Of a stretch of 64,000 nucleotides of DNA, positions 57,901 to 64,000 are shown one piece after another. A program made the position numbers and the translations under genes. The DNA is from Sciurus carolinensis (Eukaryota; Chordata; Mammalia; Rodentia; Sciuridae), in the NCBI RefSeq assembly GCF_902686445.1, contig NC_062214.1:93290738-93354737 (forward strand), given 5' to 3'. Each line of letters opens with the position of its first letter. The stretch's first letter is position 1. The notes beneath the pieces are model-generated. The model was not told the origin of the DNA. It worked only from the letters and a program-made list of their open reading frames with translations, and ran no database searches.

Positions 57901-59196
57901 AGTGATGGTAGGTTCCCTTGATGAGGAAGAAACTTGTCTGCTACTCTCTCCATAGGAAAGAAGGGATCCCTTGGGTGTTCAGGTTTCAAGGAACACTGGT
58001 GGGTTGTGAGGCACAGAGGGATGTGGGAGGAGACAGTCTGATGGGGACCACTTCCATGAACCCTCCGGGTCTTTGGTAAGGTGAAAAATCGTGATAGATG
58101 AGGGTTCCTTGACTTTCTAATGGAAACTGGTGATGAGGCTGCCTCTTCTGGAGAAGGTGGCACAGGAAGAGTCAGGGGACTGGGCAAAGTCCCTGATGCC
58201 TGGCTTACATTTGCTTGTGAAAGTCACACTTCAGCATTTGGAATCCCCAGATGTAACTTCTGTTCACTTGTTGGGAGCATCCTCAAGGGGAGCAAAGCAA
58301 GCTGTCTGATGTGAAGCTCAACAGAGCCAGAAAGGGAGCTCCCTTCTCAGAGATGTGCCTGCATGTAGTTCCTCTCCTCTCAGTGCTTCCTGTGTGGGGC
58401 TTGTGAGCTCCCTTCATTTAATCAGCTTTCAGAATCAGTGACTGGGTAGATTTTGCCCACATAGCAGATCATTTGAGCCTCCTTTCCTCCTGCACTAGTC
58501 CACGTGTTCCCATGATTATTTTGGATTAACTTCTGAGTAGGTTTCTAAGAACCTTGTAATAATATTGAGCATTTGGTCAGACTATCTGCATCACTTTTTG
58601 ACCAGAACAAATTGGCCATGAAACAACAGCAGTGCTATTCCCATTGTTAGCAATCCCTCCCCACCCTCTTTATGTTATTCTTTGTTTTGGGGGAAAGTGT
58701 GATTTAAATGTATTTATTAGGCCCTTTGTTAGTACTTGATGGAAAGGGATCCATGGTGCTTCCTGCCTTGGTTGTGCTTCCAGAGACTAGCAAGAGATAA
58801 TCTGAGAGTGAAGAAGGTGCTGTCATGACCCAGGTAAGAGATCACCTTTGACTGCCTTTGTCGTCTAGTAGACCCCTTAGTGTATGGGAAAGTGAGACCA
58901 TAAGCCAAGAGACCAGTGCGGCCTTCTGAGCACCTCCATGTGGGTGTACTTTAGAAACCTGAAGTTCACTATCCAACATGTACAAAACTGACCTAGGGAG
59001 CACATTGCATCCTACCACTCTGTCTAAAGTTCCCTGGAATCTCTACATAGCCTTCCTGGTTAAGTGATTATTTCCTAAGGTGACTCCCATTAACTTGTCC
59101 TGACATGTTGCTGCCATTTCCTCCACATGATACGTAAGCCTTAAGCAGGTTGAGTTTACACAGGGAAGCAAAGAGATGAAACAACCTGAAGATCTT

Positions 59197-59198
<2 letters not shown>
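54906..59198. other. Long unique stretch
   Basis: No gene. A decayed L2/MIR mix may lie at 55,925-56,060 (TTCTAGTTCAGGGTGTAGTCCTGGCTCTG). The 140-codon minus ORF at 57765-58187 has no recognised family. At 58784-58833 a good acceptor and a CCCAG|GTAAGA donor bracket 50 bases ending in ATGACCCAG. Confidence 0.4.
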
Positions 59199-59237
<39 letters not shown>

Positions 59238-59256
59238 GAAAAAAAAAAAAAAAAAA
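59199..59256. repeat. (CA)n microsatellite with A tract
   Basis: About 18 CA units (59200-59235) running into AAAGAAA and an A18 run. Likely length-variable; it produces the low-complexity ORFs on the minus strand. Confidence 0.95.
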
Positions 59257-60099
59257 CACATGCACTTACAGACCTGTAATTCCTGAGATTGAAATCATGG
59301 GTAATCTCTACCTGGTACACTTGAACTTAGAAAGCAAAAGGGAGACCCACTTCCTTCTCAAACAATTCCATCTTTTTTCTTCTGCATCCAACCTGTTTTC
59401 TGAGAGGGGTAGAATTGGAACTGCCCAAGCCATTATTGGCTAGCTCTGAGCAAGGTGTGGAAACTTCCACTGCTCTTCAGTGCCCGTCCCACCTGTTGAG
59501 CTGCCCTCCACTCTCTTCCTGAAGTAAGCGTAGGGAGGGTGGCTGGGACTCTCTGTACCCAAGCAACTTGGCTGCCAGCAGGTGCTGGAAAAGCCAAGCT
59601 CAAGTGAGACCAGCCAGGGACCACAGAGGGCCAAAGTCACAGTTGCCCAACACAGGAGATCCTTTGGTGCCCCTCCTCATTCCCACAGTTCCCTCAGATG
59701 GTGAAAATGTCCACAGTTCTGTGTGATTCAAACTCTGGAGAATAAAATAAGACAGCCCGGAAATGGCCAGAAAGCATGAAGCATCTGCCAGAATTGGACT
59801 ATTGTGATGTTGGCCTGCATGGTGCGTTCTAAGCGCTCAGGGGTGGCAGAGGAAATGGAATCCATTTAGTTCCCCCGTGACTGCCCCCCACCATGAATAG
59901 CCTGAAGAGGGTTTTCTTGTGAAAGCGTCTGCTTCAACCTTCTGTTTCTGTCCTGTGTTTTATTGTCTCCCCCTCCCTGGCTGCTGCTATTTTACTGCCT
60001 CTACCCTGACAAAGCACCAGGTTTATTCTCTCGCTCTGTGTGTTTGCCCGCTTGGGTGTCTAACCAATGTCTCAGCCTTAGCTAATACATTAGAATTTG
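59257..60099. other. Unique sequence
   Basis: No gene or repeat recognised. Confidence 0.45.
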
Positions 60100-60750
60100 A
60101 ATAAATGTATAACAGCAGGTAGCAAGTGACTGGTGACAGGGTGACATATTGACTTAATATCTTGTGTAATGTGATATGAAGGATGTGCCTTTTGGTGTGT
60201 ATTTTCATTTTAATTATTTTTTGTTGCTTTTCTTAGGCAGACACTTGTAGGCAGTTTTGAGTAATTGTCTGAAATCATTAACATGTTTATTAAATAAGGA
60301 AGCAGAGTGCATTATCTAGCGAATCAATTATGTAAATGCACAGAAAAGCATAAGAAATTGGTCTTTAACTGTTGCTGAACTGTATCCATTTTCTAAAGTA
60401 TAGATGAAAGTTGCCATGTGTATGTATGTCCCTGATTGGGGGGATGGAGGCATTTGTAGATTGATTTCCCCTTCTCAGAGTTTTAAAGCAACAGCAATTA
60501 ATTAGTGGCTTGCATTGGGAGGGGCCGTTTCTGAGGTGCAGCAACTAGTAGGGATTTATGTAGATCCTTCATGTCTATGACAACAGATGGTCGGCAGAGA
60601 AGCAGAGCCGTCGCTATTGAAGGGTCTGGGCAGGATGATGAACAGTGTCAGCGGAGCAGAAGCAATAGTTTCCCTCCTCTGGGTAACAGCAGTGCTGTCT
60701 AGGTGAAAACTCCTCAACAGATATTTGTATAAAACCAATCCATCATCCAT
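60100..60750. other. Conserved-looking noncoding block
   Basis: Non-repetitive; TTAATTATTTTTTGTTGCTTTTCTTAG resembles an acceptor ending at 60,237, and there are many homeobox-type sites (TTAATTAGTGG-like, AACATGTTTATTAAATAAGG, AGCGAATCAATTATGTAAATG). No coding frame is recognised. A conserved enhancer is plausible, unproven. Confidence 0.35.
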
Positions 60751-61439
60751 TCTGATTTCTTATAATTAAAATTTTTTAGAAGATTTCTGCCATCCACTCA
60801 AGTCTAATTTTTGGCAGCATTGCCTGTTTTTATTTGGGAAGCAGTTACATGGGATATTTGGAAACTCACTCAAAGTCCTCCCTATCTTATAACACAATAA
60901 TTAAATAAATAAATTTTTCTGACATTTGAGAGTTGAGAAAAATATTCTTTACTTATCTCCCCACTGTTTTTTTTTTTTTTTTTTTTTTAATCTCCAACTT
61001 TTGTGGGTCTTATTTCTCTTCACAGGTTCAACTCATTGATCCCAAAATAAGATTCCATTATGTGACATTGAGTCTAATGATTGAAAGGAAAGCAGTGGCC
61101 ATGTCCTCTACTTCTTCTAGTTCCCCTGATCCTTCTGATGGCAGTCCAAAGAAGACTGGGATGGAGATGCCACCTACGTGGAATTGTGTTTTAGTGCAAG
61201 GTTTATAAGCAGATTAAAGGATACTCAAATGGAGATGAGAAAATGAAGACTAGCATTCTCGCATGCAAAATTTAGCTTTCTGGGCTAGGGAAAGACATTT
61301 TGTCTATTATCATTTCTTAGTCTGTGTTTCTTTAAAATGAACATTTTACCACTTACTTAAATTTACCAGTGGCTGCTTATAATCTCTTTTGGAAGTCAGT
61401 ATAGTCGGGGAGGCAGGAGGATAGTGTAGAAAGTGGTAT
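60751..61439. other. Unique sequence with a T run
   Basis: A T22 run at 60967-60988 stands alone. The 91-codon ORF at 60933-61208 passes through it and is not recognised. Confidence 0.45.
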
Positions 61440-61640
61440 ATATTTGCACAGGAACTGGACTCAGCCAAGTTGAGTTACATCACAGAGAACCTGTCTTCTA
61501 ATCTCTTTGCACTCCATTTCCATATTATAAATTGGAATAAAACATAGCTCATAGGGTTGTTAGGATTAAATTAAATATTGTTTTAGAATGCCTGTTAGCA
61601 TAATGAACACACAGGAGCCGTCAGTATCTATTCCAAAAGT
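61440..61640 (+). repeat. MIR SINE
   Basis: CTTCTAATCTCTTTGCACTCCATTTCCATATTATAAATTGG, ACATAGCTCATAGGGTTGTTAGGATTAAATTAAAT, TGCCTGTTAGCATAATGAACAC. The head is decayed; the core and tail are ordered. Confidence 0.75.
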
Positions 61641-61879
61641 TTTTAGAACTGCTAGGCTTTGAGTTAAATTGGAGTGCTTTGCTATGCAGAAGGTAAGTAC
61701 ATCTACAGGTCTTACACAAATTCCCTGTGCATAGGAATAAGTTTATAAAATTGAGTGTGAAAGAATTTAGGAGTCACTCTATGTAGCATGGAAATAAAGA
61801 GGGTTCTTAGAAACAGGTACAGGCATTGACCATAAAGATACCTTTATAGACAGATATTTCATGTTTGGATTTTCTTTTT

Positions 61880-62335
61880 GACTAATGTTTGAAAAAAATA
61901 ACATATACAGGATAACAAAAATCCGAATAGTATAAAAAAGGCATGCAATGAAACTTAATCTCCTTTCACTTTCAGATGTATTACTGTGCCCCCAAAAGTA
62001 ACCAGTGTCAAAAACTTTGGTGCATATTTTGGGTATAGGAATCTATCTGTAGGAATAATTCCTAGAAGTAGAGATTCTGGGTCAAAGGATATGTGCATTT
62101 TCAATTTAGGAAGATATGCCAAGTCGTCCTCCCAAAGGTCTTGGAGCTTCACATTCCTCGGCAATGTATTTGCCAATAGCAGTGTTAACAGCTCTGTGTT
62201 GGCAGCCCTTTTATCTTTGCTTATCTATAATAGGACAAATGACATTTTTTGTTTACATTTTGGTTTTCTTGAGTGAAACCGAGCATTGATTTCTTTGTCT
62301 ACTAGCCATTTGCTTTTCTTCTGCGATTTTCCTCT
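61880..62335 (-). repeat. Ancient L1M LINE 3' UTR
   Basis: Antisense L1: ATAACATATACAGGATAACAAAA, GTAGGAATAATTCCTAGAAGTAGAGATTCTGGGTCAAAGGATATGTGCATTTTCAA, AGATATGCCAAGTCGTCCTCCCAAAGG, and TGTATTTGCCAATAGCAGTG. It probably continues at 62860 beyond an insertion. Confidence 0.85.
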
Positions 62336-62800
62336 TAACTCACAATGGGGGAAACTGTGCTTAGCTGCCTAGACCTTTCCTCAGGCTGCAGCTAATTCCC
62401 TCACCTGCTGTGCATGGGGACAGCACAAGGAATCCGAGATTCAGTGCCCTTCTGGGATTGTTTCAGCTGAGGTCAGCCCTCTAGCTGAAATTTTAACCTC
62501 TTCCTTAGAATATCCCACATCCAGGGATGAGTCAAGGTGAGACTAGAAAAGTTCAGCTCCCTTTCCACCAGTTTGAGACAAAAGCAAATGGCCACCCCAG
62601 TTCCAGAGTTGCAGATGGAGTCCGTCGCAGTCTTAGCTGTGATTTCACAACGTATAACTTCTGACTAGTCTTACTTCCTTCCTCCTCTAGGAACTCATCC
62701 TGAGAACTCTTCCAATAAACCTGTACACTGTTCTCCATCACTAAATCTGCTTCTCAGAGAGCCTAATGTAGGACACTCACCTTCCACATTTTTATACAGG
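62336..62800 (+). mobile_element. LTR-like insertion (ERVL-type suspected)
   Basis: About 460 bp of different composition separates two collinear L1 parts. It holds an AATAAA signal at 62714-62719 and an end like TCTGCTTCTCAGAGAGCCTAATGTAGGACA, reminiscent of LTR U5 ends. No target-site duplication or TG/CA ends were confirmed, so it could also be part of a composite repeat. Confidence 0.35.
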
Positions 62801-62859
62801 ATCTGTGTCCTGTTCACAATGATTTGAAGGCATTCTACTTAGGAGAAATTAGCCTTTTA

Positions 62860-64000
62860 TGTAACATGTGAGTTGCAAAACATTTTTGCCTCTTTGTCTT
62901 TTGCTTTTCCCTTTGTTGTCGATATTCTTCGCCTTTCAAAAGTTTCAAATGCTAATGCAAATTTATAAGTTTTTCCCCTTTTATTCTGTCTTTTGATTTG
63001 TGGCATTTGGTTTTTGTCTCTTACCTAGTACAGCCTTCCTGTGCTTAGATTATTATTTTTTAAATATTCCCTTTTTTCTTCTAAGATCTTTATTTTTTGC
63101 ATTTAAATTTTGGAGCCATCTGGGATTTATTTTGATGTAAGATATGAGAATGGAATCAGCATTATATACCCCCCAGTAACTGGCCAAATGTACCAACATA
63201 TTTATTAGATAATTCATCTTTTTCCCACCTCTGAAATGCCAACTTTATTATGTAATAAATTTCTGTGTGTATTATGTGTTTCTGAACTATTTTTTGCACC
63301 AAACTATTCTAATTACCTTAGCTTTATAGTATGTTTTACTATCCAGTGGAATTAATAACCCCATATTTCAGAATTTTCCTGGCAGTTCTCACAGGTTAAT
63401 TTTTCATGTACATTTTAGAATTGACTTTCCAAATTTCAAAGTATTCTTGTTGGCATTTTTATTGGGATCACATTAAATTTATAAAGCAATGTAGTAGAAA
63501 ATAGCTTCCTTACAGTGAGTCTTTCTATCTCAGAACAAAGTATATCTTTCCATTAATTTGTCATCTTTTATGTGTCTCTGTAGGATTTTAAATGTTTTTC
63601 TTGTGAGTTCTATCTTTTTTAAATTTCTCTTGAAATATATGCCCTTTTTGCTCTTGTAAATAGTCTCTTTGTCTCTTTCTCCAGTATGTTTGTCTTTTGT
63701 TTATATAAAAAAGCATTTTTGTGTACTAGTTTTAAAATCATCAAGTGTACTTTTAATATTTCCATTCTTTTTCAGTTGTTTCTCTTTGGTTTTCTAGGTA
63801 CATACACATATCATCTGCAAAAATAATAATTTTGCCTCCTCATTTTGACTCTGTGTGAGTAGTACTGATAGTGTGAAATTATAGTGTTGGTAATGACCAT
63901 TCTTGTCTTAATGTTTCTTACACATTCAACATTAAATGTGATCTGGGTTTTTGAGTTATGATGTTTATATTTATATTTATATTTTCCATTTTAAAAAGTA
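62860..64000 (-). repeat. Ancient L1M LINE, ORF2/3' region, runs off the window
   Basis: Antisense L1: TTTGGAGCCATCTGGGATTTATTTTGATGTAAG, GGAATCAGCATTATATACCCCCCAG, GTTGGCATTTTTATTGGGATCACATTAAATTTATA, ATACACATATCATCTGCAAAAATAATAATTTTG, GAGTAGTACTGATAGTGTGAAATT and GACCATTCTTGTCTTAATGTTTC. Reading frames are destroyed. The 5' remainder is outside. Confidence 0.88.

Noticed and set aside
57765..58187. 140-codon minus-strand ORF
   Set aside because: Proline-rich but no family recognised, no promoter, no splice evidence; length is within the random tail for this amount of DNA.
59043..59265. ORFs with long VCVCVC runs
   Set aside because: Produced by the CA microsatellite and A tract.
1..64000. 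Search for tRNA, U6, Y RNA, 5S, 7SK-like sequences and CRISPR-type arrays
   Set aside because: None seen by eye apart from the tRNA-like heads of ID and MIR SINEs.

Overview
This window looks like a gene-poor stretch of mammalian nuclear DNA, with no protein-coding gene I can support. The best lineage clue is a dimeric SINE seen twice (124-330 minus, 42897-43090 plus): a 7SL-derived B1 half joined to a tRNA-derived ID half. That B1-dID structure is typical of squirrel-related rodents. Three shorter ID-like copies (4500-4590, 17788-17872, 39269-39371) agree. A squirrel (Sciuridae) such as a ground squirrel or marmot is my best inference. The rest of the recognisable repeats are ancient placental-mammal families: MIR, L2, L1M, MLT1, MER5 and other hAT elements, and a Tigger-like MITE. 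Strands and families were assigned by eye against remembered consensus sequences, so edges are good to about 10-30 bases.

Layout. 1-9,300: a B1-dID SINE, an MLT1 LTR, an ID SINE, an old L1 holding a small MITE, then an L2 cluster around 8.5-9.1 kb. 9.3-10.7 kb: T-rich, degraded L1. 10.7-16.6 kb: mostly unique sequence with blocks that look conserved (12.0-12.34, 15.48-16.15 kb) and a large GT/AT microsatellite at 13.95 kb. 16.6-19.8 kb: MIR, L2 and ID fragments with a perfect 43-bp tandem duplication. 19.8-26.4 kb: mostly unique, with a plausible spliced exon at 24187-24265 and conserved-looking blocks at 20.2 and 24.4-24.6 kb. 26.4-30.5 kb: L2, L1 and hAT fragments. 30.5-44.4 kb: many MIR copies, MER5-type elements, an MLT1 LTR, an ID with a clear target duplication and a B1-dID. 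44.4-61.4 kb: largely unique, sparse MIR/L2, several microsatellites and a conserved-looking block at 60.1-60.75 kb. 61.9-64.0 kb: an old minus-strand L1 running off the window and interrupted by an LTR-like segment.

The open reading frames are short (152 codons at most), lie in all frames on both strands, and match no family I recognise, as expected of random ORFs. The window most likely holds intronic or intergenic DNA with regulatory sites. The strongest site-level signals are a near-consensus RE1/NRSF (REST) element at 33578-33598, a cluster of palindromic sites including a steroid-receptor-like inverted repeat at 8111-8226, two CTCF-like cores (17434-17445 and 40417-40428), and a helically spaced triplet of ATCAATA/ATTAATA sites at 25724-25756. 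I did not find a previously undescribed biological system.
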